A DNA stretch of 64,000 nt from Curtobacterium flaccumfaciens (GCF_004361695.1 NZ_SNVW01000002.1:372001-436000); one strand, 5' to 3'; shown: positions 51,850 to 60,813, counted from the stretch's first letter. Program-made: numbers and translations. The notes: generated by a model from the sequence alone, not told the origin.

Positions 51850-52332
51850 ATGACGTACCGTCTCGTGATCGGGTCCGACGACGCCGGGTTCGACTACAAG
51901 GAGATCATCAAGGCCGACCTGGCCGACGACCCGCGGGTGTCCTCGGTCACCGACGTCGGGGTCGACGCCGACGGCCACACCGCGTACCCGCACATCGCCG
52001 TGGACGCCGCCCGGCTCGTGGCGAACGGCGAGGCCGACCGCGCGATCCTCATCTGCGGCACCGGGCTCGGCGTCGCGATCAGCGCGAACAAGGTCCCGGG
52101 CATCCGTGCCGTCACCGCGCACGACTCGTACTCCGTGGAGCGCTCGGTCCTGTCGAACGACGCGCAGGTGCTCTGCATGGGCCAGCGCGTCATCGGCGTC
52201 GAGCTCGCCCGTCGGCTCGCGAAGGAGTGGCTCGGCTACGAGTTCGACACGTCGAGCGCCAGTGCCGAGAAGGTCGCCGCGATCTGCAGCTACGACGGTT
52301 CGGCTCCGGCCGGGGTCGACGCCCAGGTCTAG
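51850..52332 (+). CDS. RpiB/LacA/LacB family sugar-phosphate isomerase
   Basis: The product has 160 residues. [66 protein letters not shown] (active-site Cys) and [14 protein letters not shown] are RpiB signatures. Members isomerise ribose 5-phosphate, allose 6-phosphate, galactose 6-phosphate or erythrulose 4-phosphate. The change from the usual GSDHAG to GSDDAG, together with a dedicated SorC-type regulator, suggests a catabolic rather than pentose-phosphate role. ATG 51850 has AAGGTGGA upstream. Confidence 0.87.
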   Translation: MTYRLVIGSDDAGFDYKEIIKADLADDPRVSSVTDVGVDADGHTAYPHIAVDAARLVANGEADRAILICGTGLGVAISANKVPGIRAVTAHDSYSVERSVLSNDAQVLCMGQRVIGVELARRLAKEWLGYEFDTSSASAEKVAAICSYDGSAPAGVDAQV

Positions 52333-52486
52333 CGGGTTCATCCCCGCGGACCGGCGGATCATCCTCGCGGCGGACGCCGGTCGGGTCGAGCAGGAGCGAT
52401 CGTTGCAGGAACGGCGACGCCCAGCCTCCTGTCGGGGGCCGGACGTACCGTTCTCCCGACTCCGATGCTCCACCGAGGGGAAACCG

Positions 52487-53593
52487 ATGAAGAAGTCAGC
52501 CTGGCTGCCAGCAGTCATCGCTCCGGTCGTCGTCGCCGGCGCCGTCGCCGCGCCGATGATCGCGAACGCCGCGAACGACCCGATCGCGGGGACGAACCCG
52601 AGCGCCGCCGACGTCATCGCCAGCATCGCGAAGTCCTCCGACGCGCAGTACTCCGGCAAGCTCGTGCAGACGAGCGACCTCGGGCTCCCCGAGCTCCCGA
52701 CCGGGTCCGGCGGGTCCTCGCTCGAGGGTGACGCCTCGGACGTCCTCGGCCTCCTGACCTCGTCGCACACCGCCCGGCTCTACGTGGACGGCGCCGACAA
52801 GCAGCGCGTCCAGCTGACGCAGCAGCTCGCCGAACAGGACCTCGTCCGCAACGGCTCCGACGTCTGGACCTGGGACTCGAAGGAGCGGACGGCCACGCAC
52901 GTCACCCTGCCGAAGGACGCCGCGACGCCGCAGGACGGCACGACCACCCCGGCCGAGATCGCGAAGCAGGCCGTCGACGGCATCACGCCCACCACGACGG
53001 TCTCGAAGCCGACCGAGGTCCGTGTCGCCGGGCACGACGCCTGGCAGATCACGCTGACGCCGAAGTCCTCCGGCACGCTCGTCGGAGCCGTGCGCCTGGC
53101 GGTCGACCAGCAGACCGGGCTCCCGCTCCGCGCCGTGGTCGAGGCGAAGGGCCAGGACGACCCCGCCGTGCAGGTCGGGTTCACGAGCCTGTCCTACGGC
53201 GCCCCGGCCGCGCGGCTGTTCGACTTCACGCCGCCGTCGGGCGCGAAGGTCGAGACGAAGGACCTCTCGGACGCCGGCAGCCACGGGACGGGCGACGCCG
53301 GCAGCCACGCGAAGGGCGACGCCGACCACCACCGGACCGACGGCAAGCGTGTCGCCGGCGACGAGCCGACGTTCACCGGGAAGGGCTGGGCCACCATCGC
53401 CGAGCTCCCCGCGGGCACGGTCGACCAGTCCTCGCTCGGTGACGACGCCGCCGGCCTGCTCGGCCAGGTGACGAAGGCGGTCGACGGCGGTCGCGCGGTC
53501 CAGACCTCGCTCGTGTCGGTCTACCTCACGGACGACGGCCGCGTCCTGGCGGGCGCCGTGCCGGTGTCCGCCCTGGTCGCCGCCGCGAAGTGA
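52487..53593 (+). CDS. LolA-like exported protein linked to an ABC exporter
   Basis: The product has 368 residues. The signal peptide is residues 1-29 (VIAPVVVAGAVAAPMIANA). The mature protein has the incomplete beta-barrel pattern of the LolA/MucB-RseB group (DAQYSGKLVQTSDLG, TARLYVDGADKQRVQLT, VWTWDSKERTATHVTLP, LTPKSSGTLVGAVRLAVDQQTGLPLRAVVEA in pieces). A His/Asp/Gly-rich insert at about 265-290 could bind metal. It would act outside the membrane, perhaps holding a hydrophobic ligand for the ABC exporter encoded next, whose GTG overlaps its stop. GAGGGG precedes the ATG. Confidence 0.8.
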   Translation: MKKSAWLPAVIAPVVVAGAVAAPMIANAANDPIAGTNPSAADVIASIAKSSDAQYSGKLVQTSDLGLPELPTGSGGSSLEGDASDVLGLLTSSHTARLYVDGADKQRVQLTQQLAEQDLVRNGSDVWTWDSKERTATHVTLPKDAATPQDGTTTPAEIAKQAVDGITPTTTVSKPTEVRVAGHDAWQITLTPKSSGTLVGAVRLAVDQQTGLPLRAVVEAKGQDDPAVQVGFTSLSYGAPAARLFDFTPPSGAKVETKDLSDAGSHGTGDAGSHAKGDADHHRTDGKRVAGDEPTFTGKGWATIAELPAGTVDQSSLGDDAAGLLGQVTKAVDGGRAVQTSLVSVYLTDDGRVLAGAVPVSALVAAAK

Positions 53594-54597
53594 GCGCGGA
53601 CGACCACCCGGTGAGCACGACGGCACCCGGCGCCGTGGACGCAACCGCCCCGGCGCCGGCGACCGACCTCGCGATCCGCACCACGGGCCTCCAGAAGGTC
53701 TTCCGCAAGCAGCGGGCGGTCGACGGCATCGACCTCGCCGTCCCCCGCGGCGCCGTCTTCGGCTTCCTCGGCCCGAACGGCTCCGGCAAGACGACCACGA
53801 TCCGGATGCTCCTCGGGCTCTCGAGCGCGACCGGTGGCACCATCGAGGTGCTCGGGGAGTCGATGCCGAAGGCCCTGCACACCGTGCTCCCCCGCGTCGG
53901 CGCACTCGTCGAGGGACCGGCGTTCTACCCGTACCTGTCCGGGCGGGCCAACCTGCTCCGCTTCGACGCCGCCGACCCCACGTCCGACCCGCGCACCCGG
54001 AAGGACCGCGTGGCGAGCGCCCTCGACCGGGTCGGGCTGACGCACGCGGCCGACAAGAAGGCGCACGCGTACTCCCTCGGCATGAAGCAGCGGCTCGGCC
54101 TCGCCAACGCGCTCCTCGCCCCGCGGGACCTCCTCGTGCTGGACGAGCCGACGAACGGCCTCGACCCGCAGGGCACGCGAGAGGTCCGGAACCTCATCCG
54201 CTCCCTCGCCGACGACGGCACGACGGTGTTCGTGTCGAGCCACCTGCTCGCCGAGATCGAGCAGGTGTGCACGCACGCCGCCGTGATGCGGACGGGCAAG
54301 CTCGTCGCGCAGGGGGCGATGGACGAACTCCGCTCGGCCGGTGCCCGCACCGTCACGGTCCGGACGCCCGACCTCGGGCAGGCCGGCTCGGTCCTCTCCC
54401 GTCTGGGGCTGACCCCGCGGCACGAGGGCGGTGCCGACGTGCTCGTCGCCGACCTGCCGGACACGGTCCTCGCCGAGACCATCACCGCCGAACTCGTGCG
54501 CGCCGACGTCCGCGTACGCGGGCTCACCGTCGGGGGCGGCACCCTCGAGGACCTGTTCGTCGCACTCACCGGGGAGGGCTTCGATGTCGCAGCCTGA
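53590..54597 (+). CDS. ABC transporter ATP-binding protein
   Basis: The product has 335 residues. Walker A GPNGSGKTTT near residue 58, signature YSLGMKQRLGLANALL, Walker B LLVLDEPTNGLDP and the H-loop VFVSSHLL are all present. The C-terminal part (about 240-335) is the regulatory extension of the CcmA/DrrA-like exporter ATPases. A Pro/Ala-rich N-terminal tail of about 25 residues precedes the domain. GTG 53590 overlaps the LolA-like stop; 14 bp at its 3' end overlap the permease gene. Confidence 0.92.
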   Translation: MSADDHPVSTTAPGAVDATAPAPATDLAIRTTGLQKVFRKQRAVDGIDLAVPRGAVFGFLGPNGSGKTTTIRMLLGLSSATGGTIEVLGESMPKALHTVLPRVGALVEGPAFYPYLSGRANLLRFDAADPTSDPRTRKDRVASALDRVGLTHAADKKAHAYSLGMKQRLGLANALLAPRDLLVLDEPTNGLDPQGTREVRNLIRSLADDGTTVFVSSHLLAEIEQVCTHAAVMRTGKLVAQGAMDELRSAGARTVTVRTPDLGQAGSVLSRLGLTPRHEGGADVLVADLPDTVLAETITAELVRADVRVRGLTVGGGTLEDLFVALTGEGFDVAA

Positions 54598-55429
54598 CTC
54601 CCCCGTCGCCCGTCGGCAGCGCCCGTTCGCGCTCCTCGGCTCCGAACTCGCGCTCGTCTTCCGCCGTCGCCGCACCTGGGCGATGCTCGGCGCCCTCGCG
54701 CTCGTGCCGATCCTCATCGCCGTCGCGGTCCGTCTCACCACCGGCGACGACAGCGGTGGCCCCGCGTTCCTCGGCGACATCACGAACAACGGCCTGTTCG
54801 TGTCGTTCACCGCGCTGACGGTGTCGATCCCCCTGTTCCTGCCGCTCACCGTCGGCGTCGTCGCCGGTGACACCGTCGCGGGCGAGGCCAGCCACGGCAC
54901 CATCCGGTACCTGCTCGTCGCACCGACCGGTCGCGTCCGGTTCATCCTCGTGAAGTACGCGGGCGCCGTGGCGTTCTGTCTGGCGGCGACGCTCCTCATC
55001 GTGCTCGTCGGTGCGGCGATCGGTGCGGTGCTGTTCCCGATCGGCCCGGTGACCCTGCTGTCCGGCACGCAGGTCGACGGCTGGTCCTACGCCGGCCGCG
55101 CGCTGCTCCTCGCGCTCTACGCCACGCTGTCGATGCTCGGGCTGTCGGCGATCGGCCTGTTCGCCTCGACCCTGACGAGCGTGCCGGTCGGGGCGATGGC
55201 GGCGACGGTCGTGCTCGCCGGGGCGTCGCAGGTGCTCGACCAGCTGCCGCAGCTCGACTGGCTGCACCCGTTCCTGTTCTCACACCAGTGGCTCGGGTTC
55301 GGCGACCTGCTGCGCGACCCGATCGCGTTCGACTCGTTCGGGTCGAACGCCCTGCTGCAGCTCGGCTACGTCGTGGTGTTCGGCGCGCTGGCGTACAGCC
55401 GGTTCGCCACGAAGGACATCCTGAGCTGA
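54584..55429 (+). CDS. ABC transporter permease (ABC-2 type)
   Basis: The product has 281 residues with six membrane segments (about 34-50, 65-86, 115-137, 160-185, 195-220 and 255-275). GVVAGDTVAGEASHGTIRYLLVAPTGR is the ABC-2 permease coupling region. With the ATPase it forms an exporter of unknown cargo (drug, lipid or peptide). GGGGAGGG precedes the ATG, which lies inside the ATPase gene, so expression is coupled. Last gene of the three-gene unit. Confidence 0.9.
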   Translation: MSQPDSPVARRQRPFALLGSELALVFRRRRTWAMLGALALVPILIAVAVRLTTGDDSGGPAFLGDITNNGLFVSFTALTVSIPLFLPLTVGVVAGDTVAGEASHGTIRYLLVAPTGRVRFILVKYAGAVAFCLAATLLIVLVGAAIGAVLFPIGPVTLLSGTQVDGWSYAGRALLLALYATLSMLGLSAIGLFASTLTSVPVGAMAATVVLAGASQVLDQLPQLDWLHPFLFSHQWLGFGDLLRDPIAFDSFGSNALLQLGYVVVFGALAYSRFATKDILS

Positions 55430-55480
55430 GCTGAGCCGGGGCTGACGGCCCGGCCCGGTCGCCGCCTGCGCCGGCAGCAG

Positions 55481-56542
55481 TCAGCTCGCCGGGCTCGCCG
55501 ACCCGCCCGCCATCGTCTCGGTGTCGCTCCCGCGTTCGTCGGCGTACCGGTCACGCAGGTCGCGGGCCTTCTCGGACCGGTACCAGTCCAGCCGCGCCCC
55601 GGTCTCGACGGGCTGCATCCCGACGACGACCTTGCCGCGCGAGTGCATCTCGGCGAGGTCCTCGTACGCGTCGACGATGTACTCGAACGGGTAGTAGCCG
55701 GAGATGAGGATCTGGACGCGCCGGTCCTCGACGGCCTTGGCGAGCATCGTCAGGTTCTCCATCGCCTCCTGGTCGTCCGCCGGTGCGCGGAGGTACCGGA
55801 TCTCGACGTCGCGCCGTTCCTCGGAGGACACGTACCGCGCGTCGTCGATGCCGAGCGCCGCAGCGAGTGCCTTCGAGGGCGCGTCGCCGTGGTTGTCGAT
55901 GAACGCGGTGATCGGCCGGCCGTCGGCGATCTCGCGGATGCGGGCCTCTTCGCCGTCGCCGTACACGACCGGCAGGGTGCCGATCTGGCGCAGGTAGTCG
56001 TGGTTCCGCGCGCTGCCGAGGGCGATCACGGTCGCGCCGGCGTCGTGGGCGAGCTGGCACTCGATGTGCCCGACACCACCCGCGGCGGCACTGATCACGA
56101 CGGTGTCGTCCGGGCCGAGCTTGAGGTCGCGGACGATCGTCACCGCGGTGCAGCCGGCGAGGTAGAGGCCGCCGGCGACCTCCCACCCGACGTGCGTCGG
56201 CTTCGTGATGACGGCTTCGCGCGGCACCCGGATCCAGGTGGCGTGCGCACCGCCGTCGGGAGCGTGGCCCATCACCTCGTCGCCGACCCGGATGCCCTTG
56301 ACGTCCTTGCCCTTGGAACGGACGATGCCGGCGAAGTCCACACCCTGGTGCGCCGGGAACTCGAGTTCGATGTGGTCGCGGAGCCGTCCCTCGCGGAGGA
56401 AGCGCTCCACGTGGTTGAGACCGGCCGCGATGATCTCGACGACGACGTCGCCGGGGCCCGGCTCCGGACGTTCCTGGGGGACGAGCTCGACGACGTCGAA
56501 GTCGCCGTACCGGTCGTACTGGACTGCACTGCCGATCCGCAT
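55481..56542 (-). CDS. Zinc-independent MDR family NADP-dependent oxidoreductase
   Basis: The product has 353 residues. The quinone oxidoreductase pattern is clear: AAGLNHVERFLREGRL, FPAHQGVDFAGIV, VGDEVMGH, then the Rossmann domain with ISAAAGGVGHIECQLAHDAGATVIALG and FIDNHGDAPSKALAAAL, and HSRGKVVVGM near the C terminus. No zinc ligands are present. A charged tail of about 35 residues (KARDLRDRYADERGS) is beyond the usual end. Substrates are probably quinones or enones. GAAGGAG precedes the ATG. Confidence 0.87.
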   Translation of the reverse strand: MRIGSAVQYDRYGDFDVVELVPQERPEPGPGDVVVEIIAAGLNHVERFLREGRLRDHIELEFPAHQGVDFAGIVRSKGKDVKGIRVGDEVMGHAPDGGAHATWIRVPREAVITKPTHVGWEVAGGLYLAGCTAVTIVRDLKLGPDDTVVISAAAGGVGHIECQLAHDAGATVIALGSARNHDYLRQIGTLPVVYGDGEEARIREIADGRPITAFIDNHGDAPSKALAAALGIDDARYVSSEERRDVEIRYLRAPADDQEAMENLTMLAKAVEDRRVQILISGYYPFEYIVDAYEDLAEMHSRGKVVVGMQPVETGARLDWYRSEKARDLRDRYADERGSDTETMAGGSASPAS

Positions 56543-56619
56543 GGGGTGCTCCTTCGCTGGAGATGTGCCACCGGCCTACTCGGAGTTCCCGGATGCAACC
56601 CGAGCGCGCGGGGTACCGG

Positions 56620-57534
56620 TCAGCGCCCGGTGGACGCCTCGATGATGCGGGTCACCGTCTCGGCGTCGAAGCGGAACGCGAGCCGGTCGGCGTCCGCCCG
56701 CGGGACCCGGACCGGTGTCGACCAGACGGAGCCGTCCTCGGCGAGGTCGACGACGAGCGCGCCCGATTCGACGAACGCGGCTTCCTCGGACCACGGTCCG
56801 GCGACGTCGGTGTCGTTCGCGACGCCCGGGGCGACGAGGACCGGCACCCCGGCGAGGGACCCGGCGAAGTGGTGGTGGTAGTGGCCGGCGAGGACCACGC
56901 GGACGTCCGAGTCGCGGATCGCGTCGGCGAGTGCGTCCGGGTTGCGGAGCCGCAGCGCGTCGTGCAGGGCGGTCGGCGCCGGCAGGGGCGGGTGGTGCAG
57001 GACCACCACGGTGCCGTGCGGTGCGGGCGCCTCGGCGAGCACCGTCCGCAGGCGCTCGAGCGAGGTCTCGTCGATCTCCCCGTACCCGGCCCCGGGGACA
57101 CTCGTGTCGACCGTGACGATCCGCCGACCGGCGACGTCGGACCGGCCCCACACCGGGACCGTCGGCGGGTGGTACTCCATCGTGTGCATGAGCCGCGTCC
57201 CGCCCTCGCCGAGGACGTGTCCGTTCGCCAGCACCTGGCGGAACCCATCGCGGAGGTCGTGGTTGCCCGGCACCGTGACGAGCGCTGCACCGTGGCGCTC
57301 CGCCCACCCGCCGACGCGTTCGAGCACCGCGGCGTAGGACTCCGCGGAGCCGTCCTCGGAGACGTCGCCGGACACGACGACCAGCCCCACGCCGGGCACG
57401 CCGTCGACCCGGGCGAGGACGCTGTCGAGCGCGGCCGTGGTGTCGACGGAGCCCTGGTGGAGGGCGCCGTCACCGGTCAGGTGGGTGTCGGAGAGGTGGA
57501 GGACGCGGAGGGTCCCCGCTGCGGGCGGCTGCAT
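56620..57534 (-). CDS. Metallophosphoesterase (cyclic nucleotide phosphodiesterase-like)
   Basis: The product has 304 residues. The binuclear metal site is complete: LHLSDTHLTG (Asp-x-His), VVVSGDVSEDG, VTVPGNHDLRDGF, VVLHHPPL and VLAGHYHHHFAG. It resembles the class III 3',5'-cyclic nucleotide phosphodiesterases (CpdA/IcfR-like). Its natural substrate, cyclic nucleotide or another phosphodiester, is not certain. The ATG follows TAGCGT by 6 nt. Confidence 0.87.
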   Translation of the reverse strand: MQPPAAGTLRVLHLSDTHLTGDGALHQGSVDTTAALDSVLARVDGVPGVGLVVVSGDVSEDGSAESYAAVLERVGGWAERHGAALVTVPGNHDLRDGFRQVLANGHVLGEGGTRLMHTMEYHPPTVPVWGRSDVAGRRIVTVDTSVPGAGYGEIDETSLERLRTVLAEAPAPHGTVVVLHHPPLPAPTALHDALRLRNPDALADAIRDSDVRVVLAGHYHHHFAGSLAGVPVLVAPGVANDTDVAGPWSEEAAFVESGALVVDLAEDGSVWSTPVRVPRADADRLAFRFDAETVTRIIEASTGR

Positions 57535-57540
57535 GCGGCC

Positions 57541-57546
57541 ACGCTA
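57541..57546 (-). promoter_or_regulatory. -10 element of a leaderless promoter for the phosphodiesterase gene
   Basis: TAGCGT on the minus strand, 6 nt before the ATG at 57534. Confidence 0.5.
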
Positions 57547-57590
57547 TCCGCGCGCATGAGCGTTGCCTGGTGCCGCCCTTCGCTGCCCCG

Positions 57591-57932
57591 TCAGTCGGCG
57601 GCGGCCGCCAGCTGGTCCTCGAGGTTGAAGACCTCCGGCAGCACCCGCGCCGTCTGGTCGGCCCGACCGGTCGCGCCGTCGAAGAGGTCCTGCATGTGGG
57701 ACTCCCACGCACCCGCGACCTCGGACGCGGCGAGCGACGCATCGGCATCGGCCACCGAGTCCGTCTCGTAGTACCCGATGAGCAGGCCGTCGTCGTCGAG
57801 GAACAGCGAGTAGTTCCGCCGCCCCGCCGACGCGATGGCCCGCAGCATGGCCGGCCAGACCGCGGCGTGGCGCTCCCGGTAGGCGTCCATGTGCTCCGCC
57901 GCCACCTGCAGACGGAAGCAGACGCGGGTCAC
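57591..57932 (-). CDS. rhaM: L-rhamnose mutarotase
   Basis: The product has 113 residues. VCFRLQVAAEHMDAYRERHAAVWPAMLRAI carries the conserved Tyr and His, and NYSLFLDDDGLLIGYYET and ESHMQDLF complete the RhaM/RhaU dimeric ferredoxin-like fold. It interconverts alpha and beta anomers of L-rhamnose, the first step after uptake. The GTG at 57932 uses GGAGGA, 9 nt upstream, and this ribosome site is part of a decayed palindrome copy (57943-57972). It follows the MFS transporter gene on the same strand, 56 bp away, so they form a sugar-uptake operon. Confidence 0.9.
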   Translation of the reverse strand: MTRVCFRLQVAAEHMDAYRERHAAVWPAMLRAIASAGRRNYSLFLDDDGLLIGYYETDSVADADASLAASEVAGAWESHMQDLFDGATGRADQTARVLPEVFNLEDQLAAAAD

Positions 57933-57942
57933 GTGATCCGTT

Positions 57943-57972
57943 CCTCCAGGCCCGGACTGGAGGCGCGGCGCA
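57943..57972. repeat. Rearranged copy of the 42-bp palindrome upstream of rhaM
   Basis: CCTCCAGG is followed by CCCGGACTGGAGGCGCGG, two arms in inside-out order. On the minus strand the first arm supplies CCTGGAGG, the rhaM ribosome binding site. Confidence 0.55.
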
Positions 57973-57988
57973 CGCTGGTCCGCGTCGC

Positions 57989-59350
57989 TCACCGGGGCGT
58001 CCGCTCGTCTTGCGCACCCCGCAGCGCCTGCTGGCGCGCGGCGTGCTCCTCGGGGGTGCGGACCGTGCCGGTGGTGCTGGTGACCGTGCCGTAGCGCTCG
58101 GTCTCGATCTCCTCGAGCGTCTTGCCGCGCGTGTCCGGAGCCCAGATCGTGCCGATCAGGAACGACAGCGCGAGCAGGCCGATGATGAGCCCGCCGAGGC
58201 CGCGCAGGCCGATGTCGGACAGCAGCAGCGGGAACCAGATGCTGAGGAGCCCGACCATCACGCGGGCCGCGAGGAACAGGACGCCCTGGGCGCTGGCGCG
58301 GTAGCGGGTGGCGAAGAGCTCCGACGTCCAGAGGCCGTAGAACGCCTGGGCGCCGATGCCGGACGAGATGCCCCAGGCGACGGCGAAGAACAGCAGGGTG
58401 CCGAGGTTCGCCGGCGCGTAGATGAGGACCGTCCAGGCGATGATCGCGAGGATCGCGCCGATCGCGTAGAGGACCCGGCGGCTCATCCGGTCGGCGAAGC
58501 GCATGAAGCCGAAGTAGGTCGCGGCGACCGTGCAGCCCCAGACCAGGATCTGCAGGCCGTACTGCTCGGGGACGCTCGTGACGCCGGTCGCCGAGTACAC
58601 GCGCGGCTGGAAGATGCCGGCCTGCCCGGCGACCGTGTTCCAGAGCGCGTAGACGCCGAACAGGAACAGCATCGCCGTGAGGTTCTTCCGGCGGCTGAAC
58701 AGCTGCGAGAAGCCGTGGAAGAAGTTGGCGCTGCCGGTGGCCGCGCGCTCGTCCTTCCAGATCGTCGACTCGGGCAGGCCGCGCCGGAGCCACCACACGA
58801 TCGCGGCGACGACGAACAGGTGCGCGAAGATCAGGCGGCTGCCGAGGAGCCCGAGCGGCGCGGCGGCGATGGCGAGGGCGAACCCGACCATCGGGCCGAT
58901 CGACCAGGCGAGCTGCGCGGTGCCGACGTGGGCGGCCCGCTTGTCGGCCGGTGCCTGCTCGGCGATGTAGGTCCAGCTGGCGGGGACGCCCGCGCCGACA
59001 GCGATGCCGGTCAGGATGAACCCGACGAGGAGCATCCCGTAGCTGCCGGCGAACACGGCGAGCAGGATGCCGAGCATGTAGAGCAGCAGGTCGTACGTGT
59101 AGATGAACTTCCGGCCGTAGCGGTCGCAGAGCGGCCCGCCGATGATCGCGCCGGCGGCAGCGCCGAACGCGTTCGCGGACAGGCTCGCCAGGAGCCCGAC
59201 CTGCAGGTCCCCGATGTGGAACTGCGCCTGCCAGAGGCTGAGGCTCGTGGCGATCGCGATGATCGACCCGGACTCGATGTAGTTCGACATGGCGACCGAG
59301 ATGGTCGCCTTCCAGCCCGTGGTGTTCCGGGCTCCGATGCGGACCGCCAT
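57989..59350 (-). CDS. MFS sugar transporter, probably for L-rhamnose
   Basis: The product has 453 residues with twelve helices. GGPLCDRYGRKFIYTYDLLLYMLG is the first DRxGRK loop of the sugar porter group, PESTIWKDERA the PES-type motif after helix 6, and PDTRGKTLEEIETERYG the PxTxGxxLExI ending typical of sugar porters. The 3' neighbour rhaM suggests rhamnose or another deoxysugar. GGAGGA precedes the ATG, and an operator-like 14-mer at 59376-59389 lies 26 bp upstream, facing the divergent LacI gene. Confidence 0.87.
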   Translation of the reverse strand: MAVRIGARNTTGWKATISVAMSNYIESGSIIAIATSLSLWQAQFHIGDLQVGLLASLSANAFGAAAGAIIGGPLCDRYGRKFIYTYDLLLYMLGILLAVFAGSYGMLLVGFILTGIAVGAGVPASWTYIAEQAPADKRAAHVGTAQLAWSIGPMVGFALAIAAAPLGLLGSRLIFAHLFVVAAIVWWLRRGLPESTIWKDERAATGSANFFHGFSQLFSRRKNLTAMLFLFGVYALWNTVAGQAGIFQPRVYSATGVTSVPEQYGLQILVWGCTVAATYFGFMRFADRMSRRVLYAIGAILAIIAWTVLIYAPANLGTLLFFAVAWGISSGIGAQAFYGLWTSELFATRYRASAQGVLFLAARVMVGLLSIWFPLLLSDIGLRGLGGLIIGLLALSFLIGTIWAPDTRGKTLEEIETERYGTVTSTTGTVRTPEEHAARQQALRGAQDERTPR

Positions 59351-59375
59351 TGGTCCTCCGTTCGTGCGTTCGTCG

Positions 59376-59389
59376 GTGAATCGTTTCAA
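59376..59389. promoter_or_regulatory. LacI-type operator upstream of the MFS/rhaM operon
   Basis: GTGAATCGTTTCAA matches TTGAAACGTTTCAA at 12 of 14 positions, with the central CG typical of LacI-family sites. Confidence 0.6.
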
Positions 59390-59629
59390 CGGTGCTGCGA
59401 GGACGTTACTCGTCGCCGCGCTCGAGGGCAAGTCGCGCGCATGCACGCCGGCCGCCGCGGTCGTTCCGCGCGAAGGAGGCCGAATCGCGCGTAGGAGGTC
59501 GGAAGTTCCTGCATCCCACGCGCGATTCCGCCTTCCATGGCACCCGCGATGGGAAGGAAGCGCCACGATCCGGACCCGACACCGCCCCCACGACGCCCCG
59601 ATCGGGCACCGGGATGCCAGGATGACCCC

Positions 59630-60655
59630 ATGGCAGTGAGCGTTCGGGACGTCGCAGCGCTCGCCGGCGTGTCCCTCGGCACCGTCTCGAACGTGCTCAA
59701 CCGCCCCGACAAGGTCGCCCCAGGCACCGTCGAACGCGTGCAGTCCGCGATCGCCCAGCTCGGCTTCGTCCGCAACGACTCCGCCCGCCAGCTCCGGGCC
59801 GGCCGCAGCTCCACCGTCGGCCTCATCGTCCTCGACGGCGGCAACCCGTTCTTCACCGACGTCGCACGCGGCGCCGAGGACGCCGCGATGCAGAAGGGCC
59901 TCGCCGTCCTGGTCGGCAACTCCGACGAGTCCGTCGACCGCGAGCACACCTACGTCGACCTCTTCGAGGAGCGCCGCGTCGCCGGCCTGCTCATCTCCCC
60001 CGCCGGCGACGACCTCACACGCCTCGCCCGACTCCGCGACCAGGGCACCGCCGTCGTCCTCGTCGACCGCCGGGCCGACGACGAGCACTTCGCCTCGGTC
60101 TCGGTCGACGACGTCGCCGGTGGACACATCGCGGTGTCGCACCTCGCGGCGATCGGCCGGCGCCGGATCGCGTTCGTCGGCGGCCCGTTCGGCATCCGGC
60201 AGGTCACCGACCGGCACGCCGGAGCGGTCGCCGCCGCAGCAGCCGCCGGCCTCGAGCTCGAGGTGCTCACCACGTCGTCACTGTCCGTCCTCGAGGGGCG
60301 CCGCATCGGCGAGGAGCTCCAGGCACGCCCGGCAGCCGACCGGCCGGACGCCGTGTTCGCGGCGAACGACCTGCTCGCCGTCGGACTCGAGCAGGCGTTC
60401 ATCATGCGCGGATCGATCCGCGTGCCGGACGAGATCGCGATCGTGGGCTACGACGACATCGCCTTCGCCGAGGCCGCGGTCGTCCCCCTCACCTCGGTGC
60501 GGCAGCCGGCGCAGGACCTCGGCCGGCGGGCGATCGAACTGCTGCTCGCCCAGGTCGAGGAGGGGCACGACGTCGAGACCCTCCACGTCGAGTTCACGCC
60601 CGAGCTCGTCGTGCGGCAGTCCACCGTCGCCGAGCCCCCCGCCGTCGAGCGCTGA
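59630..60655 (+). CDS. LacI family transcriptional regulator, probably of the rhamnose genes
   Basis: The product has 341 residues. The helix-turn-helix VSVRDVAALAGVSLGTVSNVLNRPDKV and hinge helix SARQLRAGRS are at the N terminus, then a periplasmic-binding-like domain with VGLIVLDGGNPFFTDVARGAED, RRIAFVGGPF and AIVGYDDIAFAEAAVVPLTSVRQPA. It faces the MFS/rhaM operon across 280 bp that contain a LacI-type 14-mer operator. Inference: it represses that operon. CAGGAT lies 6 nt before the ATG, close to the leaderless pattern. Confidence 0.9.
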   Translation: MAVSVRDVAALAGVSLGTVSNVLNRPDKVAPGTVERVQSAIAQLGFVRNDSARQLRAGRSSTVGLIVLDGGNPFFTDVARGAEDAAMQKGLAVLVGNSDESVDREHTYVDLFEERRVAGLLISPAGDDLTRLARLRDQGTAVVLVDRRADDEHFASVSVDDVAGGHIAVSHLAAIGRRRIAFVGGPFGIRQVTDRHAGAVAAAAAAGLELEVLTTSSLSVLEGRRIGEELQARPAADRPDAVFAANDLLAVGLEQAFIMRGSIRVPDEIAIVGYDDIAFAEAAVVPLTSVRQPAQDLGRRAIELLLAQVEEGHDVETLHVEFTPELVVRQSTVAEPPAVER

Positions 60656-60728
60656 CACGCGCGGCGCGCCGCGCCGCACGCTCGCTGCCCCGTCGACCGC
60701 CACCGGGCCCGTGCGGTGACCGGCTGAC

Positions 60729-60770
60729 GGCCTGGAGGCGCGTGGCGGCCCCGCACCGCGCCTCCAGGCC
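60729..60770. repeat. Full 42-bp palindromic element
   Basis: GGCCTGGAGGCGCGTGG ... CGCGCCTCCAGGCC between two tandem LacI genes. The centre is imperfect; 15-bp arms pair fully. Confidence 0.85.
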
Positions 60771-60801
60771 GACGCGTGTCGGCACCACCCCACCTGCCGC
60801 C

Positions 60802-60807
60802 TACGAT
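60802..60807 (+). promoter_or_regulatory. -10 element of a leaderless promoter for the second LacI gene
   Basis: TACGAT, 6 nt before the ATG at 60814; it decides that start over longer in-frame options. Confidence 0.5.
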
Positions 60808-60813
60808 CAGAGC

